From Taxillus chinensis (taxonomy: Eukaryota > Streptophyta > Magnoliopsida > Santalales > Loranthaceae), in contig CM042086.1 in the NCBI GenBank assembly GCA_023512835.1, forward strand, positions 2,211,799 to 2,275,798: DNA of 64,000 nt, in the 5' to 3' direction. This document shows positions 24,227 through 37,562 of this stretch, in pieces. Within the stretch, counting starts at the first letter, position 1; every line of letters begins with the position of its first letter. A program made the translations under genes and the position numbers. The notes under the pieces were generated by a model. That model ran no database searches, was not told where the DNA came from, and was given only the letters and a program-made list of their open reading frames with translations.

Positions 24227-24942
24227 TGCAGACTGTAAAAGCATAGCTTCTGGTCTATTTTGCATTCGGTTCCACAATTTAGTTTGAAATAGAAGGAATG
24301 TGTTTTGGATCAAATATAAATGTTCTAATGTCTTGGTTAGTCAATCTCATTTTATTGAGATTAAGGCTTGTTGGTTTAGTTTGATTTCAGAATTTAGTTT
24401 TAGAAGTTGTTTGAATTTTTTTGCCTGGTTTTTATCAAATGAAATAGGATAATGCTGTTGTTATTAATGTTGAATTCTCCCAGGCTTTGCGGAATGTGTT
24501 TTAAAAAGAAACATTAATCCAACGACTCCTGCAGAGATTATCTTGCCAGCCCTTTATTTTTACAATAATTGTCAAGCACATTTAACATAATGAATAATAA
24601 TGATTTCATGCTCTAATTGTTTAAGGTTTCCGTAAAAAATAGATATTGTCAACCTCTAATATTTTTTTCAATTAATATTAGGTTGAGGCATAAGTTTGAA
24701 GTTAATCATTATAAAATTGAAAGTAACAATAAAGTCACTTACTTTTAAAATACATGTATTTCTATAAAATTAAATATTAAAGAACTACAAAACATATGTT
24801 ACATCACTTTGCAAATTAACATTCAATATTTTTCTAATATTATCCGTATCTAAGGGCAAGATAGCAATAAAAATAAATAATACAAAGAGTACTCACAATA
24901 TTACAACTTTGCAAATTATCACAAGTTGTGAAGTAGAATATG
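24227..24942. other. 3' flank of the first RBR gene
   Basis: Probable 3' UTR followed by AT-rich DNA. I see nothing else. Confidence 0.4.
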
Positions 24943-25660
24943 GGAGTAGGTAGGGCTGTAAATGAATCAAACGTTCATAAACTAAGCTCGTGTTCGACTC
25001 GATAAAAAATTCATTTATGTTCGTTCGTTAAGGAATAGTAACATTCGTAAACAGTTCATGAACATCATTGTTATATTCGTGAACATGTTTACAAACGTTC
25101 ACGAACAAGTGTTTATAAATAGTTCATTAATATCGTTCGTGTTCGTGAAAATTATTTGTAAACAAGAGATTAACAAATCAATTAATATGTATAAAAGTTG
25201 TTTTATTAAATATAAATATATTTTTATTAATATAATTTAATATAACATACTTGTATATTATTATTAAATAAAAAATATATGTTTTTGATTTATTTGTTTA
25301 CTATTATTATTATAAAAATTTAGTAAACTATATATAGCAATTATTTGAACATATTAAGCAAAGATAACACAACCTAATAATTAATTAATTATACTGTTTT
25401 GGATAAGTTTACGGTATGGATTTTTTTCACAGACTTTTATGATTTTATAATTGTATTTGTAAGCGTTCATAAACAAGTTTGTGAACACATATTCGTGAAC
25501 GTTCGTGAACAACAGAGTAACGTTCGTGAACAGTTCATGAATATCATAATTTAAGGCTCGTGTTCGGTTCGATTCGTTAAGGAATAGTAATGAACATGTT
25601 CAAATACCTTACTACTCGGCTCGGCTTGGTCCATTTGCTGTTTGCAGTCCTAGGAGTAGG
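24943..25660. mobile_element. Non-autonomous hAT element with 8-bp TSD
   Basis: The element is 24951-25652 (702 bp), flanked by the perfect 8-bp repeat GGAGTAGG (24943-24950 and 25653-25660). It begins TAGGGCTGTAAATGAA and its other end on the opposite strand begins TAGGACTGCAAACAGC, a terminal inverted repeat of about 12 bases. Both subterminal regions are full of GTTCGTGAAC-type palindromic words, which fits hAT transposase-binding subterminal repeats. An 8-bp duplication, short TIRs and subterminal repeats define hAT. There is no transposase inside. Confidence 0.85.
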
Positions 25661-25797
25661 GGTTTTTTAATTGAGTACGGATTCGCCCCTGAACAAATGG
25701 TGGACACCAGCATGGTAAACCACCGTCAGATAATTAACACGTCAACCATTCATTGTTTTTAACGGTGCACAACACAAACGCATAAAATGATGTCATT

Positions 25798-25857
25798 TTG
25801 AACCTTCATCCCAAAATCGGCAATCGAGAACAATGCCTTCCTCTCCAACCCCTACCC

Positions 25858-25895
<38 letters not shown>

Positions 25896-26480
25896 AATCA
25901 CTCCCCTTTTGTCGCCGTCGACGTTGTTGTCCTTTTTGCTTTTCATTATGCCCTGCTTTAAGTTCAGCTTCCACGGCCTCTACGAGGTCCTTCCCCTCGG
26001 TCGGGCTCATTGTCCGTGGCACCGATATGGGATCATTGCTGCCATATGCGGTGTGCTCCGTGGCCGACGCGGTGGTTTTGGTTGTTCGTTGGGAGTTGGT
26101 GGAGTAGAAGTATAAGAAATGCAGGAAGCCTTATTGCACGGGGCAGAGGAAAGCAGGGTTGTTTGCCATCTATCTCGAATCCGAGGACTGTGTTAAATGC
26201 ATGTCGCCACTCCCCTTTTGTCTTGGTGTGCAATCATTGGAGCAAGAGGGATAGGACCAAAAAGCACTGGATGTTGAGCTCAAGAAGATGGCACCTTCCA
26301 ATGGCCAAATCGGCCTCAGCTTTTAAAAGCCTTATGGTTGTCCCGTTGGTATATTGGAGGTTTAGGGACCTAAAAAAGTCCATAAAGTCAAGAAACAGAC
26401 CTCCCCATATATCATGGACTAGATTTAATTATCTACAAACGCTAAATAGTCTCTACAGAGCAGACCGTGTATAGTAGCAG
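25798..26480 (+). pseudogene. Unidentified degenerate gene copy
   Basis: This is a GC-richer island in AT-rich DNA with protein-like reading frames broken by stops and shifts. After a (CT)n run at 25862-25892, one frame reads SVGLIVRGTDMGSLLPYAVC, then VRWELVE, a stop, then YCTGQRKAGLFAIYLESED, CVKCMSPLPFCLGVQSLEQE, a stop, and KALDVELKKMAPSNGQIGLS; later an overlapping frame reads SLMVVPLVYWRFRDLKK. The length and continuity of the frames suggest a decayed gene, perhaps a processed copy because no introns interrupt it. I do not recognise the family. Confidence 0.45.
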
Positions 26481-28661
26481 TGATACCACTTAGAGCACAC
26501 ACAAAACAAACACACGCCAAAGTAGCGTGAGAAAACATTGGTATATTTGTATTGATTGAATGAAAAAATCTATAATTATTAAAATTATCCTATAAAGCAT
26601 TGCTTTAGGTATAGATATCAATTTTATTTGGGCTCTGGAGACATACAAAGTGGTATATTTTATATGATGATACTAACTACTCCTATCTCCCGTTAGGAGT
26701 TGTACAAACATAATAGTATTAGTGTGACATTTTTCCTCACTCAATCTTAAAGTATCTTTGATGTGAGTCTTGTATGAAATAACTTGATCACCTAAGTAAA
26801 TTTTTACAAGTTATTTTCTTGTTATTCACTTCTTTGTTCTCCACATAGCTCAAAACTATGCCTTTTCTTAGCATGACACTATGAACAATTATCTCTTTTA
26901 CTTTTTTGTTTTGTTCTTTGTCAATTTCTGTTGGGACTTGCATCTCTTGTTGTCTACTCAAATCTTTATCATCATGAAAGGGCTTTAGTAACTTATTATT
27001 ATGATGTTAGTATAAATTTCAAAATTATTATTTGTGAAGAAAATGTAAAAGAACAAATTCCTATATTTGAACTACTTATAGTTTATTCTACCCAAACAAT
27101 TAGCTCCTTATAAATATGTCACATGTTCCTTGGTTTTGAAAACTCCTTATCTTATAAGCATAAACACTTTTATAAGTCTAACCAAACTCTTTATCCTATA
27201 AGCACAAACACTTTTATAAGCCTAATCAAACTGATCTTCATTGTTTATTTCAACCACATAAGTTATAAGTACTTTACTATTCAAATATTTTTTTTCTTTT
27301 TCTTCATTCAAAATTTCTTGTTTGTCATTTTTATTCTCATTCTTATTCTCATTGTCATTCTCACTCTCACTTGAATGTTTTTAAGTTAAATCATCTTCAA
27401 TCAAACTACTTATTTGCTACTTATAATAAACTTATCAAGAGTCATTGACTAAGATTAAATAAATGACTCATTCTTTTGTTTTTTTCCAAATCTAAAATTA
27501 TACTTTCTTTGTTGGGATATGATTATTTACCATATGATAATAAAGAACGAAAGAAATTACAATTACTTAAATTGTTCATGTAAATTCTAATGACACTTCA
27601 AGTTTCAATAACATGGATCACATTTTTTATTTTAATTTTGTTATGTAGTTATTGTACATTAATTTGTGAATTTTTTATTCTATATAAAAAGAGGTTCGAT
27701 AATAATGTGTCAAATATGATGCAACTTTGTTGCAAAAGATGATGGACACTTTATTAATTTTCTCATTAAAAGATTAAGGTTTGGACATTTGGTGTAATGC
27801 TTGAGGCAAGGTAAAATTCGATAATGTGTTTATGTTTGAATTTTACAGTTTTATTTATTTATTCTCACTTAGGTTTGTGGGCAATTTCTAATTAGGTTAG
27901 ACATATAAGATTAAGCCTTTTTACTAAAATTAAGGAGCTCAAGACACATACCTTACTTGCCTTGGCATGCACTTGAACAATGCTACATATATGAACATTG
28001 TGTATGTAAATAGCACATGATCATTCTTTCTACCATTAAATTGACATTATTTTTTAAAAAAAAATTATTTTTTAAAATCAATTCAATAACAGAGAAGACA
28101 ATCCTGTTTGATTTACTTACAAAATATCCTATGCCCATAGAATTTTTCTAAGCAGCTTACTATCCAAATATGTTTTTGTTTTTAAAAAGCCATAACTTTT
28201 TAGTTTTAAAAATCATAAGTAACTTATAAGCTTCTTATTTTATGAGCCTAGCTAAATAAGTCTTAAAATATAATAAGAGCACTCATAATGGAATAACTAA
28301 ATATTTCAATAAATTTATTTGTATAGAACAATATTAGCAACAAATTTAACTTGAGATTTATATCTTCACTAAAATTTTAACAAAATTTACGGTGAAAGCA
28401 TAAATAGTCAATATTACTTTGTGTAATAAAATTTTTTAAATTATTTCAATATTACTTGAAATATTGTTCCACTAAGTGCTTTAAAAGATTCTAAATCCTA
28501 ATATTAACTTAAAATATAACGTTTGCATCGTAAATTGAACATGAATCTTTTTTGTGCAATCCAGAATTAGGATCTGTTTTGTATTTTCCCTTTTTCCATG
28601 AATATTCTGGTGACTGTTGATCTGCGGTACGTAGTTTTTGTGAGAAGTTTAGCACCAGTTG

Positions 28662-28716
<55 letters not shown>

Positions 28717-29853
28717 ATAAATATAGGATTGCTTGCATGAGAAAGGTTGCGCTGAAAAAATGAATTTGATTCGAAAATAATAATTTTTTACCTGAGACAT
28801 ATCTAGCATTAAATGATCTTAATTATTTTTATTTTCATAGGATTGATGGGATTAGACTTCGGCATTTTGATTCTTATTGGCCGGTTGGACGATAAGTATA
28901 CGGCGTCGGTTATTCTTAGCTAAAAATCATATCTTCATATATATCTTAAATATTATAGGTTGTGAACATATATAGTTTTTTATTTGGCTTCAACGTCTGA
29001 CGACACTGATCGAGAACAGTCGTTTGTGAATCAATACGCTAGGATCAATAATCATATATGCTATCAGCTGCAACAATTTTTAAATTTCAATAGTTTGTCC
29101 GGATAATGAAAATCCTATATATTAATCTCAATAAGATATATTTTAGTTCATTGTTTTACCTTATCTCATCGTCAGGTTTTATCTGGGTGTTTTTATTGTA
29201 AAACTAAAAGAGAATATCATTAAATATTTAGAAATACCACTTTGAATGAAAGCCTAACTTTTCGTTTTTCAAAGGCAATTTTATATCTTATATATATAAA
29301 AGAAAGAGTAGAGTTTTTCTTTTCTTTTTTAATCTTTTTTTTTTTACTTTTACAAGAGTGGTCACGTTTTTTTTTGTTTTCCTTATGATATTTTTATCTT
29401 TTGCACTGCAAATTAAATGCATATTTTTTAAAATAAAATTGGTGTGTATATATAAATATATTAATATTAATGTGTATTATTATTGTTGTTGAGTTTGTTA
29501 GGGGCATTTATCGCTTTCTCCAATACTCTCACTTCAAAATTTTAACATTTCGTTTTCTTTATTTTCACTTCTCTCTTCACTTCAAAATTTTAACACTGTC
29601 AGTTAATCCTATGAATTGAGCAACAAAAATGAGTTGAGAAACAAATCGATGAGAGATAACATTACCATCCAAACCAAGCTTCCTCACCTTTTTTTTCTTT
29701 TTGACTCAATTTGTAAGTATGAGGTATAGTAATTTTATGATATTTTTAAAATTTTAACAATCACTTTTCATTTATCAAATTACTATTTTAATTTTTTATT
29801 TTCAGTACTTCTCTCTTTATTTTCGTTTTTTTTTATATTATATTATTATATTG
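26481..29853. other. AT-rich intergenic DNA, no gene
   Basis: No supported gene. 28660-28713 is a (TG)n microsatellite with one break. 27120-27230 contains a short tandem repeat: a CTTATCTTATAAGCATAAACACTTTTATAAG-like unit of about 50 bases occurs twice. The rest is AT-rich. Confidence 0.4.
28660..28713. repeat. (TG)n microsatellite
   Basis: About 54 bases of alternating TG with one GG interruption near 28685. Confidence 0.9.
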
Positions 29854-31273
29854 ATGGATAAAAAAACTATGGGTAGGAAAATTATAGATTCGTGGAATTG
29901 GCTGTCTCCTTTGCTTCTTCATTACCATAGAAAACAAAAGGACCCGAAAAGTCCACAAAAACCAGCAGATATGGTGGTTGAGGCGGCGGCGCCAGATGAC
30001 GGAGTGTCAGCAGCTGTACCCGACATCTTCTTCTCTTGTGAAATCTGCGCCGAGAGCAAGAACGCGGGTGACATGTTCGCAATCCAAGGCTGCTCTCACG
30101 CGATCTGCTCCGCATGCATCGCCATGCACGTGACCGTTAAGGTCCAGGAAGGCGCCACCGCCGCCGTCACGTGCCCCGGATGGCCCGTTTGCGTAGCCAC
30201 GCTGGACCCCACAGCCTGCCGGGCGGTGCTGTCGCCTGCGGTCCTCGAGCGGTGGGAGGTTGCCATCTGCGAGGCCCTCATTGCGGACTCGGAGAAGTTC
30301 TACTGTCCGTACAAGGATTGCTCGGCGCTGTTGGTGTACGACTGCGAGTCAGGTTCGGTCATCCAGTCGGAGTGTCCGGTTTGCCGGAGGCTGTTCTGCG
30401 CGGAGTGCCGTGTGCCGTGGCACTCTGGGGTTGAGTGCATGGAGTTCCAGAGGCTGAACGAGTATGAGAAGGGGAAGGAGGACCTGATGTTGCGGGAACT
30501 GGCTCAAACGAACTACTGGAAAAGGTGCCCTCGCTGCAAATTTTATGTGGAGAAGATTGCCGGTTGTGTGCATGTTACTTGCAGGTCAGTGAGCATATAT
30601 AATTAATAATACATTAATTCATTTAGCTACTTTTAGATATTTAATTAATCCCATTAATTATCAGTATATGCGCATGTGTGGTACTATACAGTACAGCATT
30701 GGTAATGGTATTATATATATGTGTGATAAAGTTGGTTTTCAGACACACCATGCATGCTTGGAGCACGTTTCTGAAAGCCCACACATTGAGAATGAGTTCT
30801 GGTTCCGATCGCATATCAAAAACCCAGTAAAATAGTAACAAAACGCAATGGGTGTCTCTGAGTTTGATTCGTTCACTTGGCCAACCGGCAATGAATATGC
30901 AGTAATGTAGCCTTTGTTGGTGTACGTGCATGTCTACTATTAAATTTTCTGTCATTAATTTTTTCATTCATAAGAAAATGTTTTCTAGGGAGTCACTCCC
31001 TGCAGGAGGATTGATTGATTTGTTTTTTAGTGAATGCTGTTTTTTTTAAGTCTTGTTTTTCACTAGTGCTAGCTGTTGAATTGCCTGTAGTCTTTCGATC
31101 TTCTTATGTTATGTGAAGCTAATTAAGATCACAACATCGATCTAAAACAGAAATCTCGATCGATCGGTATTAATTTGGACTGTCAATATTGCAGGTGTGG
31201 ACATGAATTCTGTTACGGGTGTGGAACAGATTGGAGCACAACTCATGGTGGTTACTGCTTTCGAAGAACTTAA
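29854..31273 (+). CDS. RBR-type E3 ubiquitin ligase, paralogue
   Basis: Exons 29854-30584 and 31195-31273 join to give 269 aa. The first ATG in the frame is at 29854; a later Met (29971) could be the true start, since residues 1-40 resemble nothing in the sister gene. RING1 starts at SCEICAESK and has CSHAICSACIAMH. The in-between-RING domain reads FYCPYKDCSALLVYD and CPVCRRLFCAECRVPWH. RING2 (about 225-265) reads CPRCKFYVEKIAGCVHVTCR and CGHEFCYGCG, with Cys238 as the predicted catalytic cysteine. The intron sits at exactly the same codon and phase as in the gene at 20756, which shows common descent. Compared with that gene it lacks the YADALQLQEAL leader segment and ends THGGYCFRRT instead of THGGCQRMLGI, so the last RING2 cysteine is displaced by one residue. 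It is probably a ubiquitin ligase; substrate unknown. Confidence 0.88.
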
Positions 31274-33653
31274 GACACATAATTTAAGCATATAGCCTGC
31301 ACTCCTTTGATATTTCTCTCCATCAGCTCACCAGTCTCTCAATAAAAGCAGCACCAGAAATTAAGTACTTTAATTAATAGCCTAGCCTTGAAATTTTTTT
31401 AAACTTCCCCGTTTTAAAATTGCAGTGGAGCATGGTAATTATATGTTACAATTTAGATCTTACGTTGTTTTATATTTTCTTTTTCTGTCTTCTTCTCTCC
31501 TCCTCCCTCTATTATATTTCATCTCCACTCCTCAAAAGAGAGGCATGCCATGCCACCAGCCATATATGACAACCACCCCATTCGATGTTTCCTTTTAAAA
31601 AAATATATTGATATTTGATCGGAACATAAAAAAACACATTACACTGTGCTACGTTACACATAGCCGGTTGTGAATCTTGCTATGTAAAAATATTTATGGT
31701 AGATAACTTTTGAGCCAATTAGGATACTATGTTATTATTGTACAGTACAAGTTATTAAAATTGTATTATTTTAATATTTTTTATATTAAAATTATGTGAG
31801 ACAGCAGATTTGATAAATTTAAAAATATTTATAAATTATAAAAGTTTATCTATTTTTTTTTAATAAACTCGTTAAAAATGACATACCTTTTATTTTTCTT
31901 CGCTACTTCCTAAGAGTTTTAAAAGTCATTAGTTCTCTTCAATAGGCTAAGCCTACTAGATCATGTTTTGTTACCATATCCTCCTAACTTAGAAATGATT
32001 TGTGACTATCATTGTCATACTCGTACTCAAAGAATCAAGAGATTAGTGTATTACACTTAAGAAAGAGTGTAACACTGATATTGTACTAACTTGTGTAACA
32101 CACTGTACAAAACGGGAGTATACATTTGTTCCCACAACATGCATGCCCACATACAAACAAATTTATAACCATACACATTATCATAAAAGAGCAAAGTTTT
32201 ATTCCAATACTCATTATAGGAAAACTCCCCGTAAACATGCATTTGCTAGTGTCTTCACAAAGTCAAATGCCCTATATCATTACATTGTCTCAAATTTACA
32301 AAAAAAAAAAAAACAAGAAAATATGATATTAAAAATATAGCCACATTGCCAGGGAGGCCCTTCACATCTTGGGTCATTGCAATTCAGTTGGAATCAAGTT
32401 TTTCAAATCCATCCCAATGTCTCTAGGTTGGATTTCTTGTCAGCCTTTTTAAAAAAATTATATTAACTTGCACTTGTGGCCAGCCAATCATGTGTTGTGG
32501 CTGCTAACTCGCTTGTAAGTCATGACCGCAGCCGCTTTTGCTATGTGTTGAACACACCTCAGCTTCTCTTGATGTTAGATTTCACTTCATCATTTTGTTC
32601 ATTTTTAGTTCAATCTTTGTGATGCTAGCAAAATACAACAGAACACCACAAACCTATCAAAATAGAAAAATAACCTAAAAAAACATTTTAAACATGCAAA
32701 TCATTGTGAAGAACATTATAAAAAAATAGAAAATGAAAGTATGCATTAGATGGGACTAGTTCAACTACTAAAAAAATAAAATCCAATGAAATTAAAGTTA
32801 TAGTAGGTGAGAATTTAGAAACTTGACAATGACCGTTTAAATGAAATATAATATTAATGAAAAAAAACTTAAAAGACCATATGCATAAAGTCCATATAAA
32901 ATTCATAAACTATTAAAATAATTTTTTCATTTTATGCTACGTTAGTGTTCTACCCAATTGTGGGCATATGCAAAATTTCACACGTTACATTTGGCGGCAG
33001 GGAAATAAACAGTAACGATTAAAAAGCCAATAAACAGAGTTGATGCCAATAAAAGAATTAATTGATCGTCGGCAAACGTCGCTTTGGGTTTTTCCTGAAA
33101 TTTAAACAAAAGCATTATGATAGTCGAAGCCACATGATGATACCGTGATCATTGAAGCCTGAGGGGGACCGAACGGCATTTGCGATCTCGATTCTCTCTG
33201 CGCGCAGTTTTGCATTTTTTGTAATCCTGCTCCTCTTCAATAATTCCCCCATATATGTATATATATGATTGTAGTGTGCCAATTGTCATTTGTCAGTATC
33301 GTGGAGGTGGACTGTTTTTTTGTTGCTGTAATGCAACATTTGGCACGTTCATTTGTGATGTAAACGTTCATTTTTTCTTTTTCTTTTTCCTTGAAGAACT
33401 AGTTTGCACAGAACCTAGAGGGCCCAATACAGTATGGCCGAGGCGCAAACAGGAAGAGCGATGGGCCATGGGAGTCTCTTTGTTCAATGACCACGTTGCT
33501 AAAATCCCAAATCCAAAATAGTTTTCATTCTTTGCCCATTTGCACCGCATGGTCAACATATGTAGGCCGGAAAGACACCCCACCACTAGGAAAACAAAAC
33601 AAAACATCCCTTTGCCAAGCAAAGGAAAACAAAAACACAGAAAAACATGTGTT

Positions 33654-33688
<35 letters not shown>

Positions 33689-35445
33689 TGCATGCTATAT
33701 GTCAGCCAGATTTGGATTCACCTCGAGTGCACGATCAAGGGCCTTATGGTTAATTTTGTAGAATAATGTCATGATTCTGCGTCAGGCTAAAACAAAAATC
33801 ACTTACCTCTCTTAGACTAATGTTTCGGTTTGCTGCCCATGCGCATATTGTCACCCTATGTAATATGTTCATAGTCATTAATTCCCGTTTGGTGAAAGTG
33901 TAATAGAACCCACTATCTTTCACTCTCATTAGAAATGAAAGTGCTGCCTAATTAATACAACATGCTAGATCAATATTATTTATCACCCCACAAATTATTA
34001 CTAAGTAATATGTATGGTGTATTTTATGATATCGTTTCTAAAATGTAATATATGTCTCTAAAATAGAAAATTAAAAATAATAAAATAATATTTTCATTTT
34101 AATGGTTCTTCAAATTAAAAATAATTTTTTATTATTTTTAATTTTTAATTTTTTGTATCAAAAAATAACTATTACTTTTTAAAAACAAAAACTGAAAATA
34201 TCACAACTGCTCTAATATTCTAATTTTATTTTTATTTTAATATTAAATATTAAATATTAAACATTTTTATATTATATTAGTTTGTAATTATAGTTATTAA
34301 TAAAAAAATTTTAAATTTTTTAATATTAATGTTACTTTACTTTTATTTTAGTTACAAATTATGGAATTTATTTTTTATTTAGCAATAAATAATTATATTT
34401 TAAATATTATTTTATAAGAAAAATCATATTTTATATATTTAATAGTTTTATTACCTCAATTTGCACTCTTTGCTGATTTTCGTCTCGCATTGTATTAGAT
34501 TCGAGTATATTTACTGGAAAGCTTGATAAGGTCATAATATCATATCATTACATTGTTCTTTATAAAGATTATCATATCCTCTTGTACACATTTTGTATAT
34601 ATTACTTGTTTAGAGTAATGTTTTAACGATTATGTCGACAATAGTAAATAATAGTTATTTATTATTCAAACTACTATAATTGATGTTGGTTCCACAAGGT
34701 CAAAGTATGCTTGTTTCATCATATCAATCACTTCCTATAGATATAGAATGTTTGACTAAAATTCACAGTTTCACATTTTAAAGCTATCCTAGAAATTATT
34801 GCAATGTTATAACTTTCTACTTATTATGTCTTTGATATTATCCTACATGTACGATCAAAATTCTAGTGTTCTATTAAATGATGACATGATAGTTAAAGAC
34901 ATAATTTATTTAAAAGGAGAACTATATGAAATAAATACATTATACATAGATTCCAAACTATAATAATAAAACCGAGTGGTTTGTCAGATATTATCGTCTA
35001 GATTTAATGACCCAACTTTAGCTTCCTAAATATCTTTTGGAATAACACCTTCATGTGTTGGCTTGTACTCTATTTTTCATAGTAAATTGTTCGCATTGTT
35101 ACTAACGATAATAATCCTCCTTTGTGACGATTTAGTGAACTTTCTTCGATAACGGTATTGATTTAAGCTAGAAAGGGGTCGAAAAATCAATCTATATTAA
35201 GTAGGCCTTTCAGTTTACCATGGATACTGAATTAAGATTTCCATGAATTCCCCCACAACTTAAAGTTCTCCATGTAGTATGATCAAGCAATCAAAGAGTC
35301 TAGCAACTTCTTCCTTTCATTGGTGGAGTTCTAAGATCATGTTTACATGCTCTAAAGGTGTAGATACATGTCCTCCATTTGACCAAATGACTCAAGACAA
35401 CCTTCAGTAGTTTTTTAATTTCTCTATTGTAGATAACGTACGTCT
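31274..35445. other. Intergenic DNA, no gene
   Basis: 31274-31560 is likely 3' UTR of the RBR paralogue. Beyond that I see AT-rich DNA, a (TG)n(TA)n run at 33652-33690, and no protein I recognise. 33400-33480 holds a GGGCCCAATA and GGGCCATGG segment resembling TCP-type motifs, but no gene follows it that I can model. Confidence 0.35.
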
Positions 35446-36140
35446 TGTAATGACCCGTATTTGAGATTTGAGGAGTTAAGCATTTGTGCGTTTGGACAAG
35501 GATTCTAATCCAGACGGTTAGCGGGAGTCCGAGGGCGCAACGCCTTGGCAGGGTTCTCACTGTAGCCTTGGTGGATGTGAGAGTGGTCGACATGGTCAAC
35601 CTGGCATAGTTAGTGGTCGATGCCGACTAGAGAAGAATTCAGAGAGTTTGGGTCCATACGAGATAAATTTGACGTGTTGTCGATGTGGTCGAGGTCGACT
35701 AGACCATTTTCTCGAGAACTTTCCCATATGTGTTGGTCAATGTGGAAGATGGTCAACCTGTGGTTGACATGAGGTCGACGTGATTAATCTAGTTGTAGGT
35801 CGACCTTGTTCAATGTGAAAATTGGTCGTTATGGGTGTCTAGTCAACACGAGAAAGGGTGGTCTATGTGGTCAATCCCGGGTGTTTTTAGTCAACACCGA
35901 CCCAGCAACAACATATTTTCGATATTTTCTGTTTTGTGATTTTAGGGTTCGGGGATTTTTTTTGCATCCGTCAGAGAGAGAGAAAGAGATCGTCGCCGGT
36001 TTGATCATTGCCGCTGCGTTATTGGACGAAGGAGGCGCCTATCAGAGTGGAACAAGGAACAAGGAAGGTCCTTCAAGTCGGAACCTTAACGTAACCGAAT
36101 TCGAGGTAGGGATCTTGTACTTCTTGAACCTATTCTAGGG
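35446..36140 (+). repeat. Possible retrotransposon LTR-like sequence
   Basis: The block starts TGTAATGACCCGTATTTGAG, a start common among plant gypsy LTRs. It contains repeated GGTCGAC and GGTCAAC words and a GC-richer leader-like part ending CGAGGTAGGGATCTTG. I could not find a partner LTR, primer-binding site or target duplication, so this is only a resemblance. Confidence 0.3.
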
Positions 36141-37265
36141 TTAGTTTTTGAGGTAATTGGTATTGTTATGCTACTGGTTCTCCTCTCGAGCAGCCATTCT
36201 TCTGCTGGTTTCTCTTCAGCACTGGTTCTCATCATTGTGTGCTCTCCTAATAGTTCCTCCACAAGCCCCTGTTATGGTCTTTTTGGGGCTTTTCTTCAGC
36301 TCTTCTGCGATGGGCTGACCTCTTACATGTGTCAGTCAATGTATCATTTTTCTAATGTCTTTTCTTTATCTTTTCTATCTTTAATTTTATGCTTGTTGCT
36401 TGTGGTGGCTTGGGGCTCTCCTAATCAGTCATGCAGGTGACCGTTGGTGTTGCTAGGCTCTTGGCACTTGTTCCCATTGTAGTGGGTTGTTATTGTTGGG
36501 TCTAGGCTTCTATTCTCTGACTTAGTCTATTTTCTCCCGTGAGCCCCCTTATTCAGTGGCTGTTGGGCATAGATTGCTACTCAATGTCTTATTATTATTC
36601 CTCCATCGGTTTCCTTATCTGATGTCGTCTCCTGTGGGCCTTGAGGGCTAGTGCCTGCAATTGCATTGGTTCCTTTCCTCAGGTAAGCTCAGGTATAGTA
36701 TTTTTCTTTATTCCCTTTTTCCTGCCTTTCTTTGTTCTCGTTTGCGGGTGAGCCCGGATAGGTTTTTTCTTTTGTATTGCAGTTTATTTTATTTTATTTT
36801 ATTCCTTTATTCTCCTTACTTAAATATGGAGATATACGTAAAGATTTACAATATAAATAGTCCTTCAAATTTGTACTTCAGAACTCTTCTTTGAATCTCT
36901 TCTTCAAACCAACTTTCAAACTTTTCTTCAAACCTTCAAACCTTTGCACCTTCCTTCGAACCAACATTCGAACCTTAACGCATCGCCAACCTAATAGTTC
37001 ACCATTCATCGTTGTTTTAGACTGTTCTTCGTCTCAAATCAACCAAGCGACGCTCAAATGCTCACAACAGCTTTTACTCAACAAACTACAATATATAACT
37101 CAAAACGTGTCATAAATGCCTTCAAATCACACAATAACAATGGTAATACACATATATATTTACAAATTATATCCATTTAGATCTTGATACCCATTCTCAT
37201 GGGTGCCCTCACAACCCTCATGCAATACCTAGTAATAAAACCCCCAGATCACAGAAATACATACC

Positions 37266-37317
<52 letters not shown>

Positions 37318-37523
37318 TATCTTAATAACAGATTTAACCCAAAATTGGATTTCCGTCCAAACCTAGGGTTCATGCTACAGCTCATAGATAATGCCAAAAT
37401 CATCCATATCAAGAACAAAATTGAAATAGAAAGTTCAAGAACACCTACTTGGTAAGGATTCACGGATAAATCAACCTCAAAACCCAAGCTACAAGCTCCA
37501 ATTTGGCAAACTCCACCTATAAG

Positions 37524-37562
<39 letters not shown>

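Noticed and set aside
28660..28713. Possible CRISPR-like or other regular repeat arrays (TG, TA, CT runs)
   Set aside because: These are ordinary microsatellites of a plant nuclear genome, with no spacers and no associated genes.
36160..36900. Hydrophobic open frames suggesting a membrane protein
   Set aside because: The frames are short, T-rich, without start context or homology, and lie next to LTR-like sequence.
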